DNA of 43,037 bases. Source: Chloroflexota bacterium. Its GTDB lineage: Bacteria; Chloroflexota; UBA6077; FW602-bin22. The notes under the pieces were generated by a model. It was not told the DNA's origin. It did not search any database and worked only from the letters and a program-made list of their open reading frames with translations. The stretch covers positions 1-43,037 of the forward strand of contig VGOZ01000024.1 of assembly GCA_016875715.1 (NCBI GenBank), written 5' to 3'. This document shows, one piece after another, positions 25,191 to 34,160 of the stretch. Position 1 is the stretch's first letter. Every line of letters starts with the position of its first letter. The translations under genes and the position numbers were made by a program.

Positions 25191-25574
25191 ATGCCAGAGC
25201 AACCGAAGGCGATTCTCATCGTCGATTCCGATGGCGATACGATCGAGATTCTCGATCGAGCGATACGCGATCGCGGATACCGGCCCCTGGCGATCCGTCG
25301 CGGGGCCCAGATGATCAGTACGTTGCGCAGCCAGAAGCCCGCGGCGGTGATAATGGATATCTCTCTGGCGGATCGCGACGGCGGTCCGCTGATCCGCCAG
25401 ATCAAGGACGACTGGGAGGTCAAGAAGATCCCGATCGTCATCCACTCCGGATATCCGAACCGCCTGAATCGCGCGAATTTCGAGCGTGTGGAGGGCGTGT
25501 TCGAGAAGCCAGCCGATCCGGACCTACTCCTGGATCTGGTTCAGCGGGCAATCAGGAAAGCTGCGGAGAGTTAG
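25191..25574 (+). CDS. Single-domain response regulator (CheY-like)
   Basis: A stand-alone receiver domain of 127 residues. All key residues are present: the acid pair VDSDG (Asp12 and Asp14), the phosphoacceptor Asp56 in VIMDISLADRDG, Ser86 in IVIHSGY and Lys106 in FEKPAD. There is no output domain, so it must act through protein contacts. No histidine kinase gene lies nearby. ATG 25191 is preceded by AGGAGTGAGG. The stop overlaps the convergent glycosyltransferase gene by 4 bp. Confidence 0.92.
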   Translation: MPEQPKAILIVDSDGDTIEILDRAIRDRGYRPLAIRRGAQMISTLRSQKPAAVIMDISLADRDGGPLIRQIKDDWEVKKIPIVIHSGYPNRLNRANFERVEGVFEKPADPDLLLDLVQRAIRKAAES

Positions 25575-26737
25575 AGCCGAAGCCGACCGGGCCGGGATAG
25601 ACGCCGAGCCCTCAGCAGATCGTCGACTTCGGTGAGGAACTGCTCCTTGAACCGTGAGGTGCGGAAGCGTTCGGCGTGGGCGCGCACCGAATCCGGATCG
25701 ATGGTATCGGCCCGCAGCGCCACAATCGCCTGGCCGAGCGAATCCGCCGTCGGTTCAGGGAAGAGGCGCCCGGTCACGCCCTCGACAACGGTATCGCACG
25801 CGCCACCGGCGCCGAACGCGATCACAGGGCGACCGAGGGCGTTCGCCTCGAGAGGCGTGATCCCGAAGTCCTCCTCACCGGGAAACAGCAGTGCCTCGCA
25901 GCCGGCGAGCAGTCGTGCCGCCTGTCCATCGGTTACCTGGCCCACGAACTCGATCGTCGACCCCGCCAGTCCGCGCAAGCGCGCCTCATCACGCCCCGAA
26001 CCGGCCACGATCAGACGCAGACGATGCCGATTGCACGCTTCGATCGCCAGATCGATCCGCTTGTACGGCACCAGTCGTGACAGCACCAGGTAGTACGGCT
26101 CCGCCGATGCCAATCCGTGCGGCGCGTCAGAAGTGCCGAGCGCTCCGCGCAGGCGATCGACATCCACCGGAGGGAAGATGACTTTTGAACAGCGGTCGTA
26201 ACGCCGGCGGATCCGATCGGCGATCGTCCGAGAGATAGCCAGATATCGATCGACGCGGCTGGAGGCAACTGCATCCCACTCCGCCATCTGATCGACGACT
26301 GGCCGCAGCATCGCGCGGAAAGCGCCGCCGCGTCCCTCCCGCGCAAGATAGCTATCGAGATCCCAAACCCAGCGCATGGGCGTGAGGCAATAGCAGAGGT
26401 GGGCCGCATCTGGGCGCACGATCGCTGCACCGGCGAAAGCCGAACTGTTTGACACGATCAGATCGAAATAGGAGAGGTCCAGAGCTTCGAACGCTGGTGG
26501 GTAGAGGAGAAGCGCCGCCTGGTGACGCGCACGCGCGCCGGGCAGTCGATCGAGCGGAGTGACTCGGACATCGAGACCGCGAATTGCATTTGACATTCGA
26601 TCCGGCACGTACAACGACGTGAAGACCGGTGCGCCAGGGAAAATCTCGGCGAGCACTTCGAGAACGCGCTCCGCGCCGCCATACTGATTCAGGTAGTCGT
26701 GCACGAGTGCAATGCGCAATCCGCCCAGTCCGTCCAT
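25571..26737 (-). CDS. Glycosyltransferase family 4
   Basis: A GT-B fold transferase of 388 residues. The N-terminal domain begins RIALVHDYLNQYGGAERVLE with the acceptor-side GG loop; the donor domain has LSRLVPYKRIDLAIEA and the EX7E motif in EEDFGITPLEANALGRP. It resembles WcaI/WbaZ-like mannosyl- or rhamnosyltransferases acting on lipid-linked glycans, but the sugar cannot be named. ATG 26737 follows GGGGGGAGG. It lies downstream of the 826-aa surface protein but behind a terminator, so probably has its own promoter. Confidence 0.9.
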   Translation of the reverse strand: MDGLGGLRIALVHDYLNQYGGAERVLEVLAEIFPGAPVFTSLYVPDRMSNAIRGLDVRVTPLDRLPGARARHQAALLLYPPAFEALDLSYFDLIVSNSSAFAGAAIVRPDAAHLCYCLTPMRWVWDLDSYLAREGRGGAFRAMLRPVVDQMAEWDAVASSRVDRYLAISRTIADRIRRRYDRCSKVIFPPVDVDRLRGALGTSDAPHGLASAEPYYLVLSRLVPYKRIDLAIEACNRHRLRLIVAGSGRDEARLRGLAGSTIEFVGQVTDGQAARLLAGCEALLFPGEEDFGITPLEANALGRPVIAFGAGGACDTVVEGVTGRLFPEPTADSLGQAIVALRADTIDPDSVRAHAERFRTSRFKEQFLTEVDDLLRARRLSRPGRLRL

Positions 26738-26790
26738 GGCGCACCTCCCCCCGCGCTATGTTCGACAGCGTCATCCAGCACGCAACAAGA

Positions 26791-26818
26791 AGGGGCGGCT
26801 CCCGAAGGAACCGCCCCT
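26791..26818 (-). terminator. Terminator after the 826-aa surface protein gene
   Basis: The stem AGGGGCGG / CCGCCCCT, extended by TCC/GGA across one mismatch and closed by a CGAA loop, lies 39 bp past the stop. On the minus strand it is followed by TCTTGTTG, a weak T-rich run. Confidence 0.65.
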
Positions 26819-26856
26819 CTTCGCGCAGAGCGAGAGACCTGGTTAGTTGCCGCGCT

Positions 26857-29337
26857 CTAGCTGGCGATACCCAGGCTCGTCATCAGGTGATCGCCCGTCG
26901 CGGCGGGATTGAGCTGTGTGACGTTCGCTACGACGACGAGCGCCGCCCCGTTGCTCGACGTGATCGTCGCGCTTCCGGAGTAGCCTGAGGGTACCTGGCT
27001 CACGTTCGGAACATATACCACGGTGACCCCACCCACGGCGAGGCCGGTGATCGTCTGCGGCGTGCCGACCCCCGCGTAGGTGATCGTCACGTTGGTCTCG
27101 ACTACCCCGATGTTCTGAATTACGAACGCGCTGACGAATCCCTCCGTCGCGTAGCTCTTGTACACAGACGGCACCTGCACGGTCGCGGCTCCCGTGCTGG
27201 CGGCCCGATGCCCGTCTAGATCGCGTCCGGACAGCACGTTCATCGACGCCGACAAACGGATGCCGTTTCTCGACACGATCTTCGCGCCGACGGTCGTCTC
27301 CGACGCCACCCCGGCTGAGTTCGGGGTGTACAGCACCGCCGTGCCGAAGGCGGGAACGGTCCCACTCTCGGTACTGCCGCCCGAATACGTGATCGTGTAC
27401 TGCGCCGGTGTACCCTGCGTGTTCTGCAGCGTGAGCCCGGAGTTGTACCCGTAGTAGTTGTTGTAAAGGGCCGGAACATAGAGCGTCGTGGCCCCAGTGC
27501 GAAGTGCCCCGCCGCCGGAGACACCCCCGTTGTTGGCGTCGATCACGTTGTAGATCACACCGATATCGCGGTCGGCGTTCACGCTGATCGCACCGATGAA
27601 CCCGTCGGCGATCGCGTTCCGCGATCCGAGCGACAGGTTGTACGTGCCGCCGACCGCGATCTCCTGCTGGATCGTGTCCGTCGCTAAGCCACCCGCCCGT
27701 GAGTACATGTCGATGGTGACACGCGCCGGGAGGGAACCGCTGCCATTGATGATGGAGAGCGCCGAGGTGAACCCGTAGTACGACTTCATCGCCGTCGGGA
27801 TGAATACGCTCTGGGTCATATCCGAGGCGGCAAACCCGTCCATTTGCACCGAGGCGACGGATCCCGTCGCGGCTGCAGTGCTCGCGGACGTCCGCACCAG
27901 TTGATCGGAGTCGACGCGCGCGGTGTAGTTGCCGGCTGCCAGGCCGGTGACGTTCGGCAGATAGACGATCTTGGAACCGTTTGCTGAAACGGTCGTCTGA
28001 TAGGCGCTCGAGAGCGCCGCGGCTCCGCTGGTGCTGTAGAAATTGAGACCGACGTTTGCCGTCGCGCTGTTCGGGTTCTGAATCCGGATTGCCGAGTTCG
28101 CGCCTGAGCCATACGACGCCGCCGGCACGAGACTGCCGTTGTTCGCCAGGCCCGTCACGAACGAGCGGTAGGTGACAATCGTGTTCGCCGGCTTGATTGC
28201 CATCACGAACGATGAAGTCCTGTAGGTCTCAACCCTCATCACTCTGACGGCCAGATCGACTACGGTCGACAGCGCCTCAACGGTGCCGTCATTCCCGATC
28301 CGGAACCCTCCGATACGGGACGGATCGTTTCCCGCGGCTAGCAAATCCTCATCGGTAATGGGGAATACGAGCACGATCGGCCGGGCGTGCGTCGTGACCA
28401 GATCGGTACCCGCGAAGACATCGATGCTGATCAGTTTCTGCGCGGTCACGCCCGTCGCAATCGCCTGGATCTGCGTCTGGACCGTGGAGCGGACCGCCGG
28501 GGGCACCGGCTGAACGACAAGAGCCTGTGCCACCTCGCCGGCAGCAGGTGCCGGGAAGACAATCGCCGGCACTACCCTTTCCAACCCGACCGGCGGCGGG
28601 ATCACCGCGACTGCGTCCGTCTGGTTAGCGGCGGCAGTTGGGATCGCCAGAACGCGCGGCGCCGCAGTAAACGTCACGGGCGTCCCGTTCACCACCACGG
28701 TCGCGGCGAACGTGGGAACCAGCGTCGGAGCGGAGGTCGGGATCGACGCCGCCGTCGCAACCGCGACCGTCGGCTGAGAAGCCGCAATGAGCGTGGCCGT
28801 GGCCGCCGTGGTCGGAACCGGAGTGAATGTCGGCCCGGCGGTTACCGTGGGTTGAAGAGGGACCAGGGAAGTCGCCGTGGCGAGCGGCGTTGCCGTCGCG
28901 GGTGCGGTCGTCGCCGTCGGCAGAACGATCGCAGTCGGCGTGACAGTTGGCGTCGGTGTGACAGTCGGCGTGACAGTCGGCGTGGGTGTCGCAACGGCAG
29001 TGCTGACAGCCGTGCTGACAGCCGTCTCCGTGGCGACAGCCGTGCTGACAGCCGTGCTGACAGCCGTGCTGACAGCCGTGCTGACAGCCGTCTCCGTGGC
29101 GACAGCCGTGCTGACAGCCGTGCTGACAGCCGTGCTGACAGCCGTCTCCGTGGCGACAGCCGTGCTGACAGCCGTGCTGACAGCCGTGCTGACAGCCGTC
29201 TCCGTGGCGACAGCCGTCTGTGCGAAGGCGGACGTGACCGAAACAGCCATCGCGCCAAGAGTCACGAGCAGGGCGAAGCTCAGTCTGGCGAACCGGGGCC
29301 GGGCGTCGGTCCTCGGCACGGTGTGGCTCCTGGACAT
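26857..29337 (-). CDS. Large secreted surface protein with Thr/Ala repeats and four beta-type repeats
   Basis: An 826-residue exported protein. A signal peptide is clear (LSFALLVTLGAMAVSVTSAFAQ, probably cleaved after AFA). Residues about 42-115 are nested repeats of TAVS and TAVATE, followed by a Thr/Pro-rich stalk (TPTPTVTPTVTPTPT) to about residue 230. A middle region (about 230-390) is beta-rich. The C-terminal part holds four repeats of about 105 residues, each opening with a pattern such as YYGYNSGLTLQN or YYGFTSALSIIN and ending with a G-x-A-x-I-x-S strand. The same repeat makes up the protein encoded at 37828-39207. No sorting motif or C-terminal anchor is visible. GGAGGT precedes the ATG. 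Likely an envelope-layer or adhesive protein. Confidence 0.85.
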   Translation of the reverse strand: MSRSHTVPRTDARPRFARLSFALLVTLGAMAVSVTSAFAQTAVATETAVSTAVSTAVSTAVATETAVSTAVSTAVSTAVATETAVSTAVSTAVSTAVSTAVATETAVSTAVSTAVATPTPTVTPTVTPTPTVTPTAIVLPTATTAPATATPLATATSLVPLQPTVTAGPTFTPVPTTAATATLIAASQPTVAVATAASIPTSAPTLVPTFAATVVVNGTPVTFTAAPRVLAIPTAAANQTDAVAVIPPPVGLERVVPAIVFPAPAAGEVAQALVVQPVPPAVRSTVQTQIQAIATGVTAQKLISIDVFAGTDLVTTHARPIVLVFPITDEDLLAAGNDPSRIGGFRIGNDGTVEALSTVVDLAVRVMRVETYRTSSFVMAIKPANTIVTYRSFVTGLANNGSLVPAASYGSGANSAIRIQNPNSATANVGLNFYSTSGAAALSSAYQTTVSANGSKIVYLPNVTGLAAGNYTARVDSDQLVRTSASTAAATGSVASVQMDGFAASDMTQSVFIPTAMKSYYGFTSALSIINGSGSLPARVTIDMYSRAGGLATDTIQQEIAVGGTYNLSLGSRNAIADGFIGAISVNADRDIGVIYNVIDANNGGVSGGGALRTGATTLYVPALYNNYYGYNSGLTLQNTQGTPAQYTITYSGGSTESGTVPAFGTAVLYTPNSAGVASETTVGAKIVSRNGIRLSASMNVLSGRDLDGHRAASTGAATVQVPSVYKSYATEGFVSAFVIQNIGVVETNVTITYAGVGTPQTITGLAVGGVTVVYVPNVSQVPSGYSGSATITSSNGAALVVVANVTQLNPAATGDHLMTSLGIAS
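28990..29220 (-). repeat. Nested 12-bp / 54-bp tandem repeats in the surface protein gene
   Basis: The basic unit is 12 bp (TAVS). Groups of TAVS units are separated by an 18-bp TAVATE unit, giving a higher-order repeat of about 54 bp. Reading from the N-terminus the TAVS counts per group are 3, 3, 4 and 2. Because units are multiples of three and free of stop codons, all six frames stay open here, which creates long spurious frames. Confidence 0.85.
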
Positions 29338-29359
29338 CTATTACCTCCGCGTGAGTGGC

Positions 29360-29365
29360 AGTGTA
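29360..29365 (-). promoter_or_regulatory. Candidate -10 box of the 826-aa surface protein gene
   Basis: TACACT on the minus strand (in GGTTACACTGCC) lies about 22 bp before the start codon, with GGAGGT between. The surrounding gap 29338-29529 holds no gene I can support. Confidence 0.45.
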
Positions 29366-29529
29366 ACCGAATGCGTACGCCATTGCCGTACCCGCGTCGG
29401 CGCGAGCGCCCTGTACGTTAGCGTGGCTGGGTCGCCATGTCCATATGAATCAGCCCACCGCGCGCCCGGATCAGGGCGCCACTGGCGGCTCAGCTCCCCA
29501 GGCCGATGTTAAACTCAGTCGGCGGGGCG

Positions 29530-30837
29530 TCATCGCCCGATACGCCCGCGGAACAGTTGACCGATGCGGGTCAGCGGCGCATCGATCGCGTCGCTTTCCA
29601 GAACCTGGACTCCCGCGTAAACATTGGTATAGGGATCGGGAAAACCGTACGCAGTATAGAGAAACCACCGATCCAATCTCAGAGAGGCTGCGTTGGACAG
29701 AAAGTAATCGAGCATTGTCGTCAACCACAGCTCTGCCTGAGCCTGCGCGAACGGGAACACGATCGCCGGCTGGCCGGGGTAGCGTGGATGCACCTGTCCG
29801 TCGCCACCGGAACAATTGCGCGTGATCGCACCGGTGAGGGGAATGCGGAAGCACCAATCCTGAAATCCCCAGATGATCCCCATCTCGGTGATCCATATGG
29901 GCTTCGCACTCTCGCCGGCGATGCTGGACACGTACTGGCGAAAGTCGGCGATGTTGCCGAGTGGCTCAACGGTGTCAGTCATCGGCGGCCGGTCCCAGTC
30001 GATCACGTAGACATGTAAGCCCCACACATCGACTGGCGCTGGCGTGCCGAAACGCTGGATGTACTCGGATCGGAATGCGTCAAGGAAACTTCGACCCGAT
30101 GGGATGCCTATGCAGTTCGTACACGTGGTGGTGTGGTTGAGCATGTTGCCCACCACGAAGCTGGCTGTGGGGTCGACCGCCAGGATGACGTCGCGATAAC
30201 GCTTGTAGGTCGTAGCGTACTCGGCCGCGTTCGCCCGCAGGTCCTTCGTTGTATCGTAATCCTGGCCACCCACATTCGGCTCGTTGCCGACGAGCCAGTA
30301 ACTTCCAGGACGAGCCGCGGCGACCGACTGGATTGTGCCGTGATGGGCGCTGGAAACCGCGTGGGAGCCGGTCCGCAGTAGGAACACTTGCCCTTCCGGC
30401 CCATCGGTGGACGGAACGCCCACGTACCTGTACCAGGAGCGCGCTCCGGTCAGTGCCAGCGCGTTCTCCACCGATGCGCTTGTCGTGCGCCCGGTGGCGG
30501 CGATCCCGAACCTCCGATCCCCCACAAGCGGCACCTGACGAGGCGAGGTCGGCAGGCGGATCCGGTGCTGTGACGCCGCGAACGGTATCTCGGCGAACGG
30601 AGTACGGGTCGAATCATCGTCCCGGACTACTGCGACCGCGCCAGCGCCAGCGGTCGGAAGCACCTCCGGCAGCACGCCCCGAGCGGGCCATCGCGGATAG
30701 GGCAGAATCGGCCGTTCCGCCGAGCGCGCCACATCCACGCCACCGCCAGAGTACAGGACTCCCACGAGTAGAAGGAGCGGTATCAGGCGCAGCCATCGCG
30801 CCGACGCTCGGACCGTCCCCCACCGCACCTCGACCAT
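29530..30837 (-). CDS. Secreted glycoside-hydrolase-like protein
   Basis: A 435-residue protein with a signal or anchor helix at residues about 15-30 (WLRLIPLLLLVGVLY). The body resembles the TIM-barrel catalytic core of clan GH-A-type enzymes: WLVGNEPN supplies the acid/base candidate Glu186, and KPIWITEMGI supplies the nucleophile candidate Glu318. Cys239/Cys242 and two later Cys could form disulfides outside the cell. The specific family and substrate are not recognisable. ATG 30837 has no clear Shine-Dalgarno; GTG three codons on is an alternative. In this position it may trim or remodel the surface glycan built by the neighbouring locus. Confidence 0.75.
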   Translation of the reverse strand: MVEVRWGTVRASARWLRLIPLLLLVGVLYSGGGVDVARSAERPILPYPRWPARGVLPEVLPTAGAGAVAVVRDDDSTRTPFAEIPFAASQHRIRLPTSPRQVPLVGDRRFGIAATGRTTSASVENALALTGARSWYRYVGVPSTDGPEGQVFLLRTGSHAVSSAHHGTIQSVAAARPGSYWLVGNEPNVGGQDYDTTKDLRANAAEYATTYKRYRDVILAVDPTASFVVGNMLNHTTTCTNCIGIPSGRSFLDAFRSEYIQRFGTPAPVDVWGLHVYVIDWDRPPMTDTVEPLGNIADFRQYVSSIAGESAKPIWITEMGIIWGFQDWCFRIPLTGAITRNCSGGDGQVHPRYPGQPAIVFPFAQAQAELWLTTMLDYFLSNAASLRLDRWFLYTAYGFPDPYTNVYAGVQVLESDAIDAPLTRIGQLFRGRIGR

Positions 30838-30907
30838 CGTAGAGCACGTCCCGCATACCAGTCCCTGGAAACACGGGCGTGAATGACGGGCGTGTGGCCC
30901 ACGCGGG

Positions 30908-30980
30908 TGGGCCCGGCAGGGATCGAACCTGCGACCTGGCGGTTATGAGCCGCTTGCTCTGACCGCTGAGCTACGGGCCC
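30908..30980 (-). tRNA. tRNA with anticodon CAT (Met elongator or Ile2)
   Basis: A full cloverleaf reads on the minus strand: acceptor GGGCCCG pairing with CGGGCCC, D arm TAGCTCAGCGGTCAGAGC, anticodon stem-loop GCGGCTCATAACCGC, and T arm GCAGGTTCGATCCCTGC. The anticodon is CAT. The 3' discriminator A is followed by CCC, so CCA is not encoded. CAT could be Met or lysidine-modified Ile; I cannot separate them by eye. Confidence 0.93.
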
Positions 30981-30990
30981 GGGACAGCCG

Positions 30991-31067
30991 TGGTCGGGGA
31001 GACAGGATTTGAACCTGCGACCCCCACGTCCCAAACGTGGTGCGCTACCAGACTGCGCCACTCCCCG
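30991..31067 (-). tRNA. tRNA-Pro (TGG)
   Basis: Minus-strand cloverleaf: acceptor CGGGGAG pairing with CTCCCCG, D arm TGGCGCAGTCTGGTAGCGCA, anticodon stem-loop CCACGTTTGGGACGTGG with TGG, T arm GCAGGTTCAAATCCTGT. It ends in ACCA, so CCA is encoded. It lies 10 bp upstream of the CAT tRNA, probably on one transcript. Confidence 0.95.
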
Positions 31068-31117
31068 TGGTGGGTGAACTCATTATAGGTACGCACCCAG
31101 GAAGATTCGTCACCTCC

Positions 31118-32050
31118 CTACGACGCTCGCGCGCTGCTCCGAGCCATCGCGGTGATGACCGATCCAAGGCGCAGGCGATCGATGAGGGTCAGATACGGGG
31201 TGGCCAGGGCGCGCGCGGCCTGGAGGTGCAGCGCCCCATCCCCGGTCATGCCCGAGGTGGACAGGCCGCGGGATCGCGCGAGGTTCCGGAGACTCATCGA
31301 GAGTCCCATCCACGAGCCGGATCGACACTGGACGTCCACCTCGGTGAATCCATGGCGCACCAGGATCTGGGCAAGGATGCGCGGCCCGAACAGGTGGAGA
31401 TGGCGCGGAGGATCCCAACCCGTCCAGTGACGACCGAACAACCTGCGATCGACGCTGTCCACGTTGGGCGTCTCGATCACGACGAGCCCGTCCGGCCGCA
31501 AGACATGCCACGCATCGTCCAGAAGTGTGGCCGGGTCGGTCACATGCTCGAGAACGTGCCAGAGCGTCACCACGTCAAACTCCGCGGAACGGCCCATGTC
31601 GCGCAGGGTGCCAGCGTGAATCGGCAAGCCGTACTCCTCGCGCGCACGAGCCGCTGCGCGCGCCGATGGCTCGACCCCCAGGACCGACCAACCCCGCCGA
31701 CTCATGGCCGCGAGGAAGTGACCTCGTCCGCAGCCTACGTCGAGTATTCGCCCCGCGCGCACTCGGGATTCGACCAGCGCGCACCGCCGCGACAGGCCCA
31801 ATCTCCGATTCCAGCGAAGGAGCCGGTTCGGTTCACGGCCGATCTCGATCTCGTGCGCGGCGTAGTCCGCCGGATACGCAGCAAGAGCAATCTCGGGGTC
31901 GGCTGCACTCTGCACGTGCGAGCAGACCAGGCACTGCGCGAAGGCGAACGAGCCCGGGGTACCGTGCTGGTCGTCGATGGTTCGGGCGATCGTGCGCCAC
32001 CGCGTGGCGCCGCACACACCGCACGGCGCAGAGGGAGTATCGGCCGTCAC
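31118..32050 (-). CDS. SAM-dependent methyltransferase with N-terminal zinc-ribbon-like motif
   Basis: A class I methyltransferase of 310 residues. Cys10, Cys13, Cys40 and Cys43 (CGVCG and CLVCS) form a probable zinc site, as in the glycan-associated methyltransferases related to TylF/NovU C-methyltransferases. SAM-binding motif I reads ILDVGCGRGHFLAAM, and LWHVLEHVTDPATLL is typical of the Methyltransf_23/11 group. I set the start at GTG 32050, overlapping the ATP-binding gene's stop by 4 bp. It probably modifies or caps the sugar polymer exported by the adjoining ABC transporter. Confidence 0.85.
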   Translation of the reverse strand: MTADTPSAPCGVCGATRWRTIARTIDDQHGTPGSFAFAQCLVCSHVQSAADPEIALAAYPADYAAHEIEIGREPNRLLRWNRRLGLSRRCALVESRVRAGRILDVGCGRGHFLAAMSRRGWSVLGVEPSARAAARAREEYGLPIHAGTLRDMGRSAEFDVVTLWHVLEHVTDPATLLDDAWHVLRPDGLVVIETPNVDSVDRRLFGRHWTGWDPPRHLHLFGPRILAQILVRHGFTEVDVQCRSGSWMGLSMSLRNLARSRGLSTSGMTGDGALHLQAARALATPYLTLIDRLRLGSVITAMARSSARAS

Positions 32051-33303
32051 GACCCGGATGATGGAGCCGTCCGCATGGGATGCGACTGCACCCTGCGCCG
32101 GGCGGGGCGGTGCTCCCACATTGCGCCAAGCCATACCGAGCCATAGATCTCGCGTATCGCGCCGTTTTCGACCCGCAACTCGTACGCTCGATCGTGGTGA
32201 TCGTAGGCGACGGTCGCGTGTCGATCGTAGATCGCCACCGTAAGGCGATACAGCCCTGCGAGAAGAGGAAGTCGGGGAAGCACCACATCGACGGAGCCCA
32301 CCCCATCGATCTCTGCGATCGGTGCATTGCAGAGATCCGAGTTCGGTCCGGCGAGATGGGTCCCGTCGGAAGCATGGAGGGCGAGACCGAATTGCGGTGA
32401 CTCGACACGCCGCGACGCGAGATAGCCGATCCTGATTCGCAGCGACTCGCCGGTCACGGCATGTTCGATCGTCTCGCCTTCGTCGTCAATGGGACGAACC
32501 GAGGTAATCACGGCCTCGCCGGTCCCCCACCGACGCGGACCCGCGGAGTCGCCACCCTCACCCTGAGGCAGCGACGATCGGTGGTAGCGATCGATCACCG
32601 CGGCCGCGTCGCCCGAGGCGGCTACGCGGCCTCCCCGCATCCAGATCGCCTGCCGGCAGACCGCCTCGATAAGGCTGAGACTGTGGGACACCAGGATGAG
32701 CGAATGGCCATCTGCTACGTACTGGTGGACCCAATCGATACAACGCCGCTGAAAGGACTCATCCCCTACCGACAGGACTTCATCGGCGATGAGGATGTCG
32801 GGTTGCGCGTGAATCGCGATAGCGAAACCCAGGCGCACGGTCATTCCCGATGAGAAGTGCCTCAGGGGCATATCGACGAAGCGCTCGAGTTCAGCGAAAG
32901 CGACGATGCTCTCGAGTTGCCGTGCGATCGACCGGCGATCCATACCGAGGAGAGAGCCGTTGAGGTGGATGTTCTCTCGCCCGCTGAGATCCGGGTGGAA
33001 CCCCGCCCCCAGTTCCAGGAGCGCGGCGACCCGCCCGCGGGTCCGAACGGTCCCGGTGGTCGGCCGCAGGATCCCCGCGATCAGTTTCAGAAGCGTGCTC
33101 TTGCCCGACCCGTTCGCACCGATGATGCCGTAGGGCACACCGCGCGGGATCTCTAGATCGACATCCCGAACGGCCCAGAATGCCTCCCGGGTTCGGGGGT
33201 TACGAAACCCCCGCAGGACGAAATCACGCAGGGTGGACTGGCCCTCGTGCCGGAGCGTGAACCGCTTGGAGACGGCCCTGAGGCTGACCGCGACGTCGGT
33301 CAC
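32047..33303 (-). CDS. Polysaccharide ABC exporter ATPase (Wzt/TagH type)
   Basis: A 418-residue ATPase. Walker A is GANGSGKST (about residues 62-70), the signature is FSSGM at about 150, Walker B is ILIADEVL at about 170, and the switch His is in LVSHSLS. The N-terminal LRDFVLRGF and LLELGAGFHPDLSGRENI are typical of O-antigen/teichoic acid exporters. After residue 240 comes a beta-rich C-terminal domain like Wzt-C, which in known systems recognises the capped glycan end. I set the start at GTG 33303, overlapping the permease stop as GTGA; upstream frame is a shadow of the permease. Confidence 0.92.
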   Translation of the reverse strand: MTDVAVSLRAVSKRFTLRHEGQSTLRDFVLRGFRNPRTREAFWAVRDVDLEIPRGVPYGIIGANGSGKSTLLKLIAGILRPTTGTVRTRGRVAALLELGAGFHPDLSGRENIHLNGSLLGMDRRSIARQLESIVAFAELERFVDMPLRHFSSGMTVRLGFAIAIHAQPDILIADEVLSVGDESFQRRCIDWVHQYVADGHSLILVSHSLSLIEAVCRQAIWMRGGRVAASGDAAAVIDRYHRSSLPQGEGGDSAGPRRWGTGEAVITSVRPIDDEGETIEHAVTGESLRIRIGYLASRRVESPQFGLALHASDGTHLAGPNSDLCNAPIAEIDGVGSVDVVLPRLPLLAGLYRLTVAIYDRHATVAYDHHDRAYELRVENGAIREIYGSVWLGAMWEHRPARRRVQSHPMRTAPSSGS

Positions 33304-34130
33304 ACCGCCTCCACGAGATCGCCCGAACGCCAGCGAAACACGGCCAGTCCGATAGCGAACATCAGGAGGGACTGCACCGCCATACGCAGGATGAACTCCG
33401 GCGCGGGCGGCGCGTCGTGATAGATGAGGAGCCGATAGGTCGAAATGAACGATGCCATCGGATTCAGGATGTACATCAACCGCGTGTTCTCCGTCGTGAG
33501 GCTTTCCACGGCGTAGAAGACGGGCGTCAGGAAGAAGCACGCCAGCAGCGCGACATCCACGATCGACTCGATATCGCGGAAGTAGACGTTCGCGCAGGCA
33601 AGGAGTAGCGCGACGCCGGAGAGAAAGACCGCCTGGATAGCAACAACGAGCGGAAACAGAAGGAGCAATCCCGACGGCCGGACACCGCTCCCCACGGCGA
33701 TGAGCAGAACAGGAATGAAGGCAAGGACCATATGGACTCCGCTCGAGAGCACGAGCGACACGGGCAAGGTCTCTCGTGTGAAAGCGACCTTGCGAATGAG
33801 GTGCGATGCACCCGTCACGGAGTGGACGCCACCCGATACGGTCGCCGCAAACCAGTTCCACGTGACGAGACCGATCAGCACGAAGACGTGGTAGTTCGGC
33901 ACGTTCTGAGGCAGAAGCGTCGTAAACACGATCGTAAAAACAACGGTGAGCAGAAGAGGGTTCCCGAACGACCAGAGGAACCCGAGCGTGGAGTTCCGAT
34001 AACGAGCCTTCAGATCGCGGGCGACAAACGATCGGAGAAGTTCGCGCGATCGCCACAGATCTGAGACCGGGGCGATGAGCGGGGCGCGCGCGCGCAACTG
34101 CGTGTCCAACGCATCTAGGAGGAGGGACAT
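33300..34130 (-). CDS. Polysaccharide ABC exporter permease (Wzm/TagG type)
   Basis: An ABC-2 type membrane protein of 276 residues with about six helices. The N-terminal [20 protein letters not shown], then [15 protein letters not shown], is the characteristic interfacial and first membrane segment; the C-terminal [13 protein letters not shown] and [18 protein letters not shown] also match. It moves a lipid-linked glycan across the membrane together with the Wzt-like ATPase. ATG 34130 has no good Shine-Dalgarno, and the predicted transcript start is only about 9 bp upstream. Confidence 0.93.
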   Translation of the reverse strand: MSLLLDALDTQLRARAPLIAPVSDLWRSRELLRSFVARDLKARYRNSTLGFLWSFGNPLLLTVVFTIVFTTLLPQNVPNYHVFVLIGLVTWNWFAATVSGGVHSVTGASHLIRKVAFTRETLPVSLVLSSGVHMVLAFIPVLLIAVGSGVRPSGLLLLFPLVVAIQAVFLSGVALLLACANVYFRDIESIVDVALLACFFLTPVFYAVESLTTENTRLMYILNPMASFISTYRLLIYHDAPPAPEFILRMAVQSLLMFAIGLAVFRWRSGDLVEAV

Positions 34131-34145
34131 GCCATAACTGTGGCG

Positions 34146-34153
34146 AGTATACT
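34146..34153. promoter_or_regulatory. Palindromic bidirectional -10 box between exporter and GT genes
   Basis: AGTATACT is a perfect palindrome containing TATACT on both strands. Reading right, transcription would start at about 34160, directly at GTG 34161, giving a leaderless GT2 message. Reading left, it would start at about 34139, 9 bp before the permease ATG. No -35 elements were evident. Confidence 0.6.
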
Positions 34154-34160
34154 GGCGTCA

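Noticed and set aside
28990-29220. CRISPR array
   Set aside because: The repeats are contiguous coding units of 12 and 18 bp without unique spacers, and no cas genes are present.
28387-29512. Plus-strand frames full of RADSRADSR- and TAVLTAVL-type repeats opposite the surface protein
   Set aside because: The tandem repeat is a multiple of three without stops in any frame, so all six frames stay open; only the minus frame has a signal peptide, SD sequence and repeat domains.
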